Source: Gymnothorax reevesii (taxonomy: Eukaryota > Chordata > Actinopteri > Anguilliformes > Muraenidae). From it: 64,000 bases of DNA. Numbering within the stretch: the first letter of the stretch is position 1; each line of letters starts with the position of its first letter. The notes beneath the pieces were generated by a model, which worked only from the letters and a program-made list of their open reading frames with translations, was not told where the DNA came from and searched no databases. The stretch is taken from positions 71,653,607 to 71,717,606 of the forward strand of contig CM056586.1 in the NCBI GenBank assembly GCA_029721435.1. Direction: 5' to 3'. The position numbers were made by a program, and so were the translations under genes. Positions 46,880-58,392 of this stretch are shown here, one piece after another.

Positions 46880-47029
46880 ACACAACCAACAGTACTTACA
46901 CAACCAACAGTACTTACACAACCAACAGTACTTACACAACCAACAGTACTTACACAACCAACAGTCCTTACACAACCAACAGTACTTACACAACCAACAG
47001 TACTTACACAACCAACAGTACTTACACAA
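46880..47029. repeat. 18-bp minisatellite, eight copies
   Basis: The unit ACACAACCAACAGTACTT occurs eight times head to tail (46880-47023) plus a short partial. One unit differs at a single base (CAGTCCTT). Because 18 is a multiple of 3, several frames on both strands stay open and encode hexapeptide repeats; these are artefacts of the unit length rather than evidence of a protein. The near identity of units indicates recent expansion. Confidence 0.95.
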
Positions 47030-49642
47030 GACCGCTGTGTTGGGTGAAGTGCTTAAAACATTTTAAACGTCCTCACATTCATTGTCAGTTGGGACTAAAG
47101 AGGGAATGCAAATAAGATTATTCTTACTGGCAAGCTGCAAGACTTCCGGATATCCTGCATATGTTCCTAAAGTCTGCCCTTAAACCATCAGTGTTGATCA
47201 AGTTCCCAACAGACCCTGATAAAGTCACACAGAACCTTCACATGAAACATAAGTACGGTTAAGTGTGAGTACATTCAAACGATTGAAAAACAGGCCGTGG
47301 ACTGTACGCATCCTGAAAACATTTCTTGATTGATTATGTCTGAGCATTAAGTGGACAATCTCTGGGGAACAGACTCGACTTCTATCAAAAGCATATTTCA
47401 GATCAGTACGGTAATTGCATTTCATTCAGACAATAGTATAATACCTGTGTTACTTAGTGGTGGGTTTTTAAAAGCCTAATTGTCGTCCTTTGTAGTTTTA
47501 AATTGGTATGGACTTTCCAATTCACAGCAAAAAAAGGCTGTGTTATCAAGGAGAACAACACCAGAAATTGATTTATTTTTTATTTACCTTTGGCAACAAC
47601 AATGATGCACCATATATTTCTCCCATTGTTTTTCTTGACTCTGCTGAAATTTTCCACAGGGAGAACAGAAGTAGGTCATTAGGATTATTTTTGAAATTCA
47701 TATATTTCTTTTCTACACTACATGAGGCTGGGGGATGAGGCTGTGCACCTGAGCGACAGGAAGTACCTGCTCTGATGTGTCCTTTTGTTTAAGTGCAGGA
47801 CCTCTTGTTCTTCATTTTGAACTGTTTCTCAGCTCATCTCCAGTGACCTCTCTGCTGCGTGGCGCAGGTCACATGGTGGCCGTCCACTGCATAGTCAAAC
47901 ATCGAGCAACCCTATTTTTTACATAAAATTCTGCATTAGTTGTTGACTTACACAGGTTTGCGCCTTTATTTCCCCAGCAACGTCAAAATGAATGTGCGGA
48001 AGCAGCGATTTCAGTTTTGTCTGTTGGTTCCAAGAAGGTCCATTGAGCTCCAAAAATTTTACTGATGATGCCTAGAATGTGCCCTCATACCACAGGCATG
48101 TCCACATACCTCAGTATGTGCCCAGAAAGTCAAGTATGCTGCCATTTTAACACTGGGTTAATAGATGAGGACCAGTATACACTGGTGTTACAAACTGATT
48201 CAAATATTTACATTGGTTTGGTCCCTTTCTAACAATTAAGGAGAAAGTTGTTGGTTATTACGTCAACCAAATGGTAAGTGAAAGTGAGGTGAAGATAGAG
48301 CTGCACTGAATGTTATTTTCATTCAAACCTTCTGATCAGTCGGGCGCAGAGGTTCAGCACACAGACGAGGGCTGTAACATATGCAACAGTCTCACAAACT
48401 AAATTATTGTAGCCAGATGAATGAAAATATTTAGCCTAATTTAGTAAAAAAAAAAGCAAGTGAACCATAAAAACAGGGCAGTGAAAAAATTTAAATGCCC
48501 AAAAATGAGAGATGGAAATTCAAATAATACATTTAAGCAACAACCTTGCAAACTATACTAGGAAAAGTACTTGATAAATTCCATTGATTTCCAACCTATT
48601 CTTAAAGTCTGTTTTCTATGATTTCAAGAAATATGGATGAACTTCAGGTGGTGCCAGATTAACAGGTAAAGGCTGCACCATGTATTTTGAAGACCAGCAC
48701 ATGTCCAAAAGCTTGTTGATTTGCAGGGAGCATTTGGGAGGGGGAGAGCAATGCCATCAGATATACTGCTCAGTTGTGATTGGTTGAAGGACATTCTTAG
48801 GGTGTGTATTATTCTCTGATAACTCCACACCTATAAAGTAGTTCCAAACATATCATTCTTCTGACACCATGTAATAATTTGCCAGGGTTTCAATCTAAGC
48901 TAAATTTAGCTGACACTTTGAGTCATGAGGCTGCTAACTCTGGAAGTGAAGGCTAAAACTGACAATGACAACATTTTTTGAGTTTTGAGTTCAGCTATAA
49001 ATCTGGAATTTGCAGAGAAGGGTTATCATGACGAATGGGAGAAACAAAAGGCCAAAACCTTGGGAGTGAAGCTGCACTGGTGTCAAACTAGTAACCACAG
49101 CTCTTTCATAGCTACAGAACAGAATAAAGACTGCCCTCCTGCATGCATAAATGTAACTTTCGGATGAAAAGGGGAAAATTGAGTCTTTATCTAAGAATAT
49201 TTCTGTGTTAACAATGGTATCAGTGCAATAAACAACTTTGTGCCGTTCAAAAATAATTGCTCACTTAAGCGGTCAACAGCAGTCCAGTTCGTGTCTGTAC
49301 ACATACATACACATAAACATACACAGACACACCACGCACATCATAAATATTTGGACTGTGGCACAATTTTAATTGATTACTTAGCTTTGTAAGCCGCCAC
49401 AATGGATTGGAAAAGAAGCAATCAATGTGTGCTTGAAGCGCTGACTTTTTCAAAATTCAGTTCAAGTGTTTTGTGCAAATGACTGTATGCACCATATGGA
49501 GAGTTCACCCATTTTATGCCCAGCTCCCTCAATTTTAGATGCTTCAAAAGTAGTCGGACAAACTGACAATCACCATTTAAACTGTCGTTTTTAATACATG
49601 GTGGCAAACCCTTTGCCATTAATGATTACCTGAAGTCTAAAG
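47030..49642. other. No recognisable gene or repeat
   Basis: Single-copy, AT-rich sequence. Open frames here show no recognisable domain. Confidence 0.4.
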
Positions 49643-50160
49643 TATACACACACACACGCACACGCACACATACAACATACATACACACAAGCACACTTCA
49701 ATACACACACACGCACACACACGCACGCACACATACATACACACACGCACACTTAAATACACACACGCGCACACGCACGCACACACACATGCACACGCAC
49801 ATGCACACGTACACATAAATACACACAGGCACACTAACATACACACACGCACACACACGCGCACACACACACACGCACACGTACATACACACACGCACAC
49901 ATAAACACACACGCACACGCACACTTACATACACACACGCACACTTACATACACACACGCACGCACACACACATGCACACGAACATGCACACGTACACAT
50001 ACATACACACACGCACACTAACATACACACACGCACACACACGCGCACATGCACACACACGCGCACACGCACGCACACACACACACGCACACGTACATAC
50101 ACACACGCACACATAAACACACACGCACACGCACACTTACATACACACATGCACACAGAC
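49643..50160. repeat. Half-kilobase CACACGCACA / CATACA compound repeat
   Basis: The block is almost pure alternating purine-pyrimidine sequence: CA runs with regular CACACGCACA, ACATACACAC and ACTTACATACA variants. Longer phrases recur as higher-order units about 230-250 bp apart; compare 49780-49900 with 49965-50120. Cys-Val-rich frames of up to 176 codons on the minus strand are repeat artefacts. Such tracts favour Z-DNA. Confidence 0.9.
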
Positions 50161-51843
50161 AGCCTCGCGTGACAAGCTAAACAAAAAAACCTACATAAAT
50201 GCGTGACAAATGCTGGTGCTTTTTTCATGTTCCTCTAGTGGTTTGGATCAGAAGGGTCTTTACTCATCACTGCATTCAGTTATCCTGTGTCAGGGCCTGT
50301 ATATCCTATGGTGAAGAGTTCTGACCATGATGGGACGGGCCTCTTCCAGGAAGGCGATGGCCCGAGCCCCACAGGGCACAAGGGGTCACTGAATGCTTTC
50401 ATGAGTGTGAAAAATTAAAACGGTCCCAAGCTTATACCACCATTTGCACAGCAAATTGTACAAACAGAACAATTATTATTAATTACTATTTAAGCAGTGA
50501 ATCCTTGTCTCCAAGACATGACTTTGAAAATGACTTAAAATTATGACTCAGTGTATTCTGTTATATTTCTCGTTCATGCTTACTTTATTTGGCTTACATG
50601 GACAAGCTACCACTGGCGCTGACACATATGGATATACCTCTACTGCATGCACAAATACTCGGCTAATGGCGATCGTCAAATCAAACAGAAGCTCTCTGAC
50701 GGCTATTAAATTATATTTGAAAAAATTCCAGCGCCATGCCAGAAGTACTGATAACTCACGTCTTCATAAAATATGTACGGCATTAACTGTGATGAATACG
50801 CCAGTTTGTTATAGTGGATATTTAATTCGGTCAACAGAAAAAAAATGGCCTGTTACAGGCCCTTAACCTGTTTGGATGGCAGATGTCCAGATCAATACAG
50901 AAGAAAGAAATCGCATCATAGGGCACTTTAAATATTAACAAACCTGAATGAAGACTTCAAAAGCTTCCTTCAGTGAGAGAGAGGAGGGCCTGCTGGCTTT
51001 CGCCAGTTCAGCTTTGAAAAGAAAGGTGAGCCTAATGTGACCCTCAAACGGAGTGAAATGCGAGGCAACGTCACGTAATTAGAGCAGGCGTCAGGCAGCC
51101 CGTGCTCTCTGCAGGCAGGACTGTGCTTCTCTCGAAATTAATTGATTCATACAGCAGTCAAAAAGCTGTCACTGTCCTTTTTAAAATTCCTCTGGTTGGT
51201 ATGAAGTGGGAGGCTGTGAACGCCCACGCGCTCCACACGCATCAGTATGGCGCTCCGCCGAGCATGTTACCAAGGAGCTGTTCGCCGCATCCAAAGCTCT
51301 CCTCAACAAGCAATGTGATGCGCATCATCTCTGTTCCTTCTCAAGGGTGTGTCATCTGTCTTTCAGCTCTTAAGGGTTTTTACTGTGGTATCGCCAGACA
51401 AAAGCATTTCTCACACAAAACAGGCAAGTACTTCGGAGTGGATGTCAGGAAACTTGCCGAATACAGAATCCGGAGGAAGAGAGCTGTGGCGCTGCAGGAC
51501 AATGTCAGTCTGGGGACCCGGAGCGTACGTGGAAAATAATTATAACTCAATCAGAAAAATTCCTTAATAGTTACAATTATTTACCGCAGAAATGCATCAT
51601 CTGTGATAATTAAATGATTTCAGGGGAAAATGTAATGATGGTGACCAACATACCGATAAAATGCAACATCTTATCTTTCAGTTGCTTTTTTACGACGTGA
51701 CTGTCAGTAAAATGATTATTTATTCCTTTGCCTGTAATCTGCATTAGCTGTGTGGCACTGATAATAATATCCTTTTTTTTAACTTTGGTTTTTAAAGCAT
51801 TTTTTTTTTTTTTTGAGTGACCATACAGGGAGTCAGGGCAAGG

Positions 51844-51845
<2 letters not shown>
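50161..51845. other. Single-copy sequence, no recognisable gene
   Basis: The frame at 51102-51539 (145 codons) has no domain I recognise, no conserved-looking composition and no splice context, so I do not call it a gene. Confidence 0.4.

Positions 51846-51876
<31 letters not shown>
51846..51876. repeat. (GA)n microsatellite
   Basis: A run of about 31 bases just after a T-run at 51801-51814. The sequence from 51877 to 53629 has no other recognisable feature. Confidence 0.9.
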
Positions 51877-51878
<2 letters not shown>

Positions 51879-53629
51879 AGCTGCCACATTCAAACCCCTG
51901 ATGTCGAGACATAAAATGAGTGCGATAGTCCTCTACACGCAGCACCACTGAGACACCCATGATTGCAAGTTAAAAAATAAAAAAAACTTAGCCAATTTGC
52001 CTGTTCCAAAATACCTAGAATAATTTCTGAAACAATCAAAATTTTGATCTACCTCTAGCTTTAAAGACAATTTGTACAGATGCACAATACATGCATGTAC
52101 AGTATAAAGAATTGACATTGTGTCACTAAACCTGAAAGGGAATTGATTTCTTTCAAGGAAGGAAATTGGTGGTTTTGCATTGAAAGAATAATGAATGGCT
52201 GCTGCTGTGATCAGCTCTCACATTCCACTGCAGACACAGATTGCCATATCAAAAACAGACCAAATCCTTATACAGTATTAATCCTCCTTCATTTCCAGAA
52301 GCCTAACAGATGATGGCGAAGGCAGAGATTTTCATTGTGACAGTGTGAATCACCCCTGTGTTTTCCTTTTGCAGTGATCACACAATTGTTAAGAAATCAT
52401 GATCAGAACTGCCTGCACAGGTGTAATAACACCAGGCGCTGAAACTACAGGAGGCACAAGAAACCCCTTTGAAAGCATGAGCTGCTTTGACTGGTATTCA
52501 GTCATTTCACATGACCAACAATTTTTCTAATCATTTGAAATATCCATCAGAAATTAAAAACACAGTTTCCTTCTTAATGCAATGTTGCGGAAATTAAATT
52601 GTAAATTCAATACATTTTTATTCAATTTATTCAAGAAAATAAACTGCTCTGATATATGTCACATTTGCTTTTAGCGCATCATGTAATGAAGGCTCCCTAA
52701 CCTGCGCGTCATGATTGGTTTTTTTTTACCTCAATTTAAACAAACAAGTATCCACAATTGAATACTGTTGATTTAAATGCAATTTTGCTCCAAAATTATG
52801 AGTTTTACTTCTCATCTGACTTTAGTAAGGAGAATTGGCCACACCTGATTGTGTGTTTTGTTTGACATTATTTTAACTTTAAAAAATGATTGAGAACAGG
52901 CCCAGACAATTACTCTTTCTGCTTTCAACCCATGAGCCACCGCTAAATAGCAGATTCAATATTTCAAAGGAACCGTTCTTTATTTGTGGAGTAATTGTGT
53001 TGAACAACTCTGTTGTGCTCTGATTTTTACCCAGCAATCCTGCTTGTACACAACAAATTCAAACAGGGTTCAAGATGAGCTAGTGTGTTGAAAGTTCTAT
53101 TTATGGCTGCAATATTTGGCAGCACTTTATATTATAGTGCAGCAATGCTCAATGAATCATTAATACAGCTTTAATGCACGGTTAAGTATGCTATGCTTAC
53201 TTTATCTGCAATGATAAAAAGATGGCCTGAGTGAGAAAAATCTCATAAAAGTTATTCAATAGTGCATACAGTATAGCGCAGAGTGAAGAAATGTTTTCTG
53301 ATTGCAGGTTACCCATTCCTCCTAAACTTCTGAGCAAAAAAGGCTTAGATCAGGTTGTGTGAGGCAAAATGCAGTATGAAAATGTCAAAGCCACTCTGAT
53401 CTGCACAAAAACATGTTACTTTTAGGAAATTAAAGAATTAGCAAGCCTCTAAAAACCAGTTGTCGACAGCTTCAAGAATAATAGATGACAAATGAAGTTA
53501 GTTAACTTACTTAACAACTCGAAGAGGCAACCATGGGGTCCTACCTGAATGTTCACGAGTTTCACATCCCTCCTAAATGTATTCACCTCCCCACATTTGC
53601 CTGCCTGTACTGTTCACCTTGATAGAGGT

Positions 53630-53842
53630 TTAACCCTTTGAGCGCCGTATACATTTTCAAGGAATTAAAAATGTAGTTATCCTGAGCTGTTGAAAAGCTA
53701 TCATGTGGCAACTTGTTTAAAAGAGCTCACCTGCGGGAGCTCTTTGGCACAAGTTGCCACATGATAGTTTTTCAACAGCATTTGACTTTGATATCTTACA
53801 TCATTGGGCAACTATAGTTGCCCACGGTGCTGAAAGGGTTAA
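53630..53842. mobile_element. Complete TTAA-MITE, piggyBac-like, reference copy in this window
   Basis: Identical TTAA flanks (53630-53633, 53839-53842) bracket the termini CCCTTTGAGCGCCGT and, reverse-complemented, CCCTTTCAGCACCGTGG. The inside is a long hairpin. About 42-bp arms from CTGTTGAAAAGCTATCATG to AAAGAGCTC pair with GAGCTCTTTGGCAC to TTTTTCAACAG, with roughly four mismatches. The unpaired sides hold TTAAAAATGTAGTTATCCTG and AACTATAGTTGCCC. Related copies lie at 2524, 2918, 58230 and 62690. No coding capacity. Confidence 0.8.
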
Positions 53843-54044
53843 GCCTTTGACGGTCAGAGGACGTTTCATGCAGGAGCTGACGGAGAGGTTAGCAACTGCG
53901 GGCAGATTGAGCTTAAAGGATTTGAGCAGTTTGCATGCAGATTTAAGAGTGATCCTCAGCCAGATTACGCACATGTTTACGCACCATATCAATAAAGTTG
54001 GTCCTGAGAAGGGACACACGTGTTTACAGATGCTGACATGAGCC

Positions 54045-54370
54045 ATTGGTGTAAAAAATAGGAATAATGGCCCTGTAGCTCACTGGCCCAATAATTCAAC
54101 CCATTGTTCAGCATTTTTGAGAAGGCAGACATTGTCCCAAGAAAGCTTCATACCAAATTTGGATTAAATCTGGCCAGAAGTTTTGGACAATTTTGAAAGT
54201 TGTCGGATGGAAAAAAAAAAAAAAACACTAAAAAAATTCATAAAAATGAAAAATAATATCTTTCATAAAACTGTGAACGATCTTGGTAGACATTGTTCCA
54301 GGGAAGGTCCAAACCCAAATTTGAGGTAAATTGGGCTAGTAGTTGCAGAGAAGATAAATTTTAAAGATCT
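54045..54370. repeat. Dispersed repeat sharing its head with the 20.7-kb array
   Basis: TAAAAAATAGGAATAATGG and then CCCTGTAGCTCACTGG at about 54050-54084 align with TAAAAAAATAGGACCAAGGG and TCCTGTAGCTTACTGG at about 20719-20753. After that the text diverges into phrases such as CATACCAAATTTGGATTAAA and AAACCCAAATTTGAGG, which look like two internal repeats about 165 bp apart. TAGCTCACTGG resembles a tRNA A box, but no B box follows at the right distance. Confidence 0.5.
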
Positions 54371-54689
54371 TGCTAACGGATGATGATCACGACTACAATG
54401 ATGGACACCGCCTGATCACAAGGGCTCACTGCCTATCGACCACTGAGCGAAAAACAAGAATCACATCAATGAATAGAGGAGATGTATTTGAAGTATACAT
54501 CATAATTTTTAAATTTTCTATATCACAATGTAATAACCCTAAATGAAAAATGTGAAAAAGTCAAAACTGGGGAACACTTGGGGATTCTTTACAGTAATTG
54601 GTTTTATCATAACACCTGGTGCTAATTTCCCTTATTATTTGGCCAACACTATTTATTTGGCAACACCTGTAATAATTTTGCAAGATGGC

Positions 54690-55680
54690 CAGCTGCTCCA
54701 AGGTGACTTAGACCCTACAACAGCAAGATGTTCTGAAGAAGGTCAAAGGGACGACCCTTCAGCCACTGTTAGTGCAGCTGGTCTTTCCAAGAGTGTGATC
54801 TCTAGGACATGCTTTACAGTTACACTAATTCAGTAAAGTCCCAGTAAATGCTGGCTGTCCACACAAGACTAGTGCAGTGGAGAATAGGATGATATGGAGA
54901 CTCCCAAAGGCAATTCAGTTCTACTCTACCACTGGACTTCCGCTTCGATTTAGTCCTGAAAAAGGCTGGATTTTGCCTTGGCAACGTGTCTCGTCGTCTT
55001 GAGAGAATTTGGACTAAACGGCCACTTCAAAGGAACTAAGCCTCTCATCAACAGAAAGAATTACAGGGATGGACTAATCTCTGTTGTGGAGCATGTATGG
55101 ATGGAGACAAGGTCCAATGTTCACTTGAGTGATTAGACCGAGTGTGATTTAGAGGTGTCAGGGTGGGAATCATTATGTTTGGCATTAACTGCCGAAGAAC
55201 TACACCCGAAGCGAGTGAAGTCTGTCAACTTTGAAGGCGGAAGCCGATGTTTATGGGATGTTTTGTGCAGTAGGGGTCAGGCTTCTTATTCAGCCACTTG
55301 CCAAAGTAAATGCTAATGTTCCTAAACTTCCTTCAGCTCATCAAAACTTCCTTCTTCTCAGCGAACCTCTCCCAATCAACAGGCAATTTTTATGTAAGAC
55401 AATTCTTCATGTCACTATACAAATGCTTAAAGCACATCCTCGAAGGCGAGAACTTCATCAAAATAATGGAAAGGCCACGTCAGAGTCCTGATCCGAGCCT
55501 AATTGTGAGTCTTTGGAAAACCATTGCGGACAAAGTTTTGGTTAAGAAACCAAATCAGTTGTTACACTCTTCTGGTATATTCCAGAGTTTGACAAGATCA
55601 AACAGCCAGTGTGAGAAGCTGGTAACATCCTGCGGGTGCAGATGTGCTGAAGTCATTAAACACAATTACCTCCATACTTA
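54690..55680 (+). mobile_element. Decayed Tc1-like transposase copy, near full length
   Basis: Near 54690-54810 the frame gives DDPSATVSAAGLSKSVISRT, the N-terminal helix-turn-helix. Then come LINRKNYRDGLISVVEHVWM at about 55040-55100 and GKVNANV-type text near 55300. The C-terminal part at 55450-55680 reads RPRQSPDPSLIVSLWKTIAD, KVLVKKPNQ and CEKLVTSCGCRCAEVIKHNY. The last matches the Tc1 SPDLNPIE-LW segment, with the glutamate of DDE replaced in PSLIVSLW, and the closing CE-LV-S---R--EVIK. Several frameshifts and stops. Terminal repeats are not recognised. Confidence 0.75.
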
Positions 55681-55919
55681 GTGCTCATTTATCAAAGCTG
55701 TTACCTTCAAAAATTTTATTTGTAAGATTCTTTTAAACATCTTTAGAATCGCCTTGGTTATTTTGAAAAACATGCTAGTAGGACAGTAGAATATCCATGG
55801 CTAATATCACTCCAAATTTTGAGAGATGAGTGTCACCAATATTTGAGCAAAAAAATCAAGTATTATACTCATAAATATTGATATTTCCTACTCAAATATT
55901 GACTTTTACAGTATATCCA
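55681..55919. other. AT-rich spacer
   Basis: No features seen apart from repeated AATATTGA / TCAAATATT phrases at 55835-55905. Confidence 0.4.
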
Positions 55920-56280
55920 AAAAAGCTGTAGACACAAAGTGATTGAGTGATTCAGGTGAAATGTTGTCCCATTCTTTCTGCAAACAAGTCCTCAAATGTG
56001 CAGCAGACTGCAGGCAGGCCAGTACAGCGCCCACGACCAGGCCTGTATAATGCGAGTTGAATGTGGATTTGCATTGTCTAATTGCAATATGCATGGGCAT
56101 CCCTGGAAAAGATGTCTTCATAAAGTCAGCATATTTTGCTCCAAAATCTAAGCGCAAAGATATTTTCTACTGTTTCTATAACAACCTCAATGCCCTTCTA
56201 TTGGATTAAAATCACCTTGGCGAAATTTTACGGTGCAGCTCGATGCCAGCATTGCATTGTTGTGTGCACCCCTCTATAAA
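55920..56280 (-). mobile_element. Unclassified fish DNA-transposon remnant
   Basis: The text ACTGCAGGCAGGCCAGTACA, a GCATTGTCTAATTGCAATAT stretch, CATCCCTGGAAAAGATGTC and CAGCATATTTTGCTCC resembles a dispersed fish transposon that I recognise by pattern. There GGACTGCAGGCAGGCCAGTT and CCCTGAAAAAGACGTC occur in the same order. A minus-strand open frame spans 55906-56157 without an identifiable catalytic domain. The superfamily is not determined. Confidence 0.4.
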
Positions 56281-58229
56281 TGTGTGAAAATTTCTTTTTA
56301 TTTAGAAATATCTCAATTGAAATTCAATATCTCCCAAAACAAGACCTCTTCTTCTTCTGCAGTGCTTTTGCTCTTCAAAAGCTGTACACATTATTGAATT
56401 CAAATTTCGACGAACAAATGAAAGAATTTCCCAAAGACTTACCATGGCAAGGAGATAGGTTACTTAAGAAATCAGACCAGCATCTCTAAGTGTGACTCCT
56501 TTCAGGTTTAAAAGGAGCAATGAGACCAGCTGGAGAGCATTATTTCCAGTGCCACTGGGCCGCAAGCGATTCTCAGTCGCACTGCGATTCCGTCAGTGTT
56601 GAATTCTGAAGTTAGATACAGTGAAGCAACTTCAAAACCATGTCACAGTCCAGCCACTTTTGTAAGCGGGAACAGTTATCCGAAGTAAAGCGTCATAGTC
56701 TTTGTTATATGTTAGTAAAATTATTGCAGCTGCTGAGGTTACTATAATGACTGTTACGTTAGGCTTTGTAACTCTTATGTGCAATATTGCCACTGTTTGT
56801 TTTGACTTTCTATTGACTTCAATGGCGTAAAAGCATTCCCTTTTTATAATTTGTTTGTGCATTTCAATGATGTGTTACTGCTCTGCCTCTGTTCAATGAC
56901 TGTTTAGGTAACATTGCCTAAAACCAAAAAGCTTCATTTTTAACATTGTGAGAATTATTAAGAGCCTACAACCTACTGTGAATAGCTAACTTAATGTGTG
57001 ACATTCCGGCTTGCTAAATGGATAATGTCCACCAAATTGCTCAGTAATACTAACAAGTTAGCATTAATGATTAAATTTAACGAGTTGACTTGAGAACTTC
57101 ATGTGGCTTTAAATTGCTAGTTGTTGATTTCATGATAACATTAGTTAAAATAGCCCACTGCTTTTTCATGAAACCTCCTGAAACTCAGAAAATTAGTCAC
57201 AAAGTAGCATGTATCATCTGAAATGCGTGTAAGTATGAAAAGCTAAGAGAGAATGGAAATCAAGTTAGTTTAATCTATTTAAAGTCAAATATATACTCGT
57301 AGAGTAAATTCTAAAATGTATTACCAGTTTAAGATATTCAATCCAGGCGCATTGTAGTCCCAGATTTTGCACTTTCATAAAGCCAGAGATCCTTTTATTT
57401 ATTCATTTATTTTCAATTTTCCGGTAATACTTGGCCAAAGTAGGCCCACTTAGAGTTACTAAACTGGAATTAATAATTGATAGATTCCGTATTATGGTGT
57501 GTTGAGTGTTGAGAGTATATTGGTATTGGTGCCAAAAGGACATGAATCTAATTTTAAACACTTATTTCTGTGTTTTATATTTACTAAATTACATCCTACA
57601 CATTGATGCAGAGCTGGATTGAGTTCAGATGGGGCTGATTTCATAATATTCCACTATTTTGGGCTTTTGGCAAATGCAACCGTTTTGCTTAAAGTTTTGG
57701 GTTTTTGTGATTTTTTTTTTCCTGCTTCTTTGTGATTTTAATGTGTCATATTTGCCTATTCTTGTAGATTTTGATTTTTGATAATTGCTGGCATTGTAGA
57801 ATAACAAAATAATAATAATTAGTGGAAGTATTTCTTGTTATTATTCTGTATGTGTGCATGTGGGTGGGTTGCTGGTATTAAAAAATTAAATTACACTACT
57901 TTTATTATTTCGTGTTCACCAAATGTCATAGTAATAAAGACGCAAATGTTTAATTCTATGGAATTTTATGGTAAACCCTGAAAACAATTGTATTTTCTTA
58001 AAAACCAGTGAGGGGGAAAAAAAGTCACACCTAATCAGAGAGAATCCACCATTATTTTGAATGATTTCAGTATTATTTTTTTTCTATTGAACAATAACCC
58101 ATTCAGCACGCCAGGTCTCATGTGTAAGGTACAGCGTGTGCAAGATTTTATTTTGCAATTTCAACTGAGTGCTATATGTGCGTGAGATGCTGAATGTCCA
58201 TAATCCCATGATACAGTGTAATTTCAGTA
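56281..58229. other. No recognisable gene or repeat
   Basis: AT-rich single-copy sequence with occasional T-runs. Confidence 0.4.
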
Positions 58230-58345
58230 TTAACCCGTTGAGCGCCAAATACATTTTCAAGGAATTAAAAATGTAGTTATCCTGAGTTGCTGAAAACCTA
58301 TCATGTGACAGCTTGTTTAAAAGAGCCCAGGGAGCTGTCTTCATG
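58230..58345. mobile_element. Left half of a TTAA-MITE, truncated at a G-run
   Basis: TTAA, then CCCGTTGAGCGCCAAATACA, follows the 53630 copy closely through TTTTCAAGGAATTAAAAATG, TAGTTATCCTGAG and CTTGTTTAAAAGAGC. Homology stops at about 58330-58345, before a G-rich tract (19 consecutive G at 58371-58389). The right arm is missing. Confidence 0.7.
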
Positions 58346-58392
58346 GGGTGGGGAGAAAGGGATTTGGGGAGGGGGGGGGGGGGGGGGGGTGC
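58346..58392. repeat. G-rich tract with a 19-base G homopolymer
   Basis: GGGGTGGGGAGAAAGGGATT is followed by GGGGA and an uninterrupted G run. It has the sequence needed for intramolecular G-quadruplexes. It coincides with the break point of the TTAA-MITE copy. Homopolymer length is prone to sequencing error. Confidence 0.8.

Noticed and set aside
46880..47029. CRISPR-like array
   Set aside because: The units are directly adjacent with no unique spacers, and the sequence is a vertebrate-type genome.
46757..47115. Hexapeptide-repeat proteins in four frames
   Set aside because: The 18-bp minisatellite keeps frames open by length; there is no start context, splice support or domain.
49637..50228. 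Cys/Val-rich open frames of up to 176 codons on the minus strand
   Set aside because: They are translations of the CA/CG dinucleotide repeat; every frame through such DNA is open.
51102..51539. 145-codon open frame as a gene
   Set aside because: No recognisable domain, no promoter or splice context, and a second overlapping frame is equally open.
54065..54084. tRNA gene or intact tRNA-derived SINE
   Set aside because: Only an A-box-like phrase is present; no cloverleaf or B box follows.
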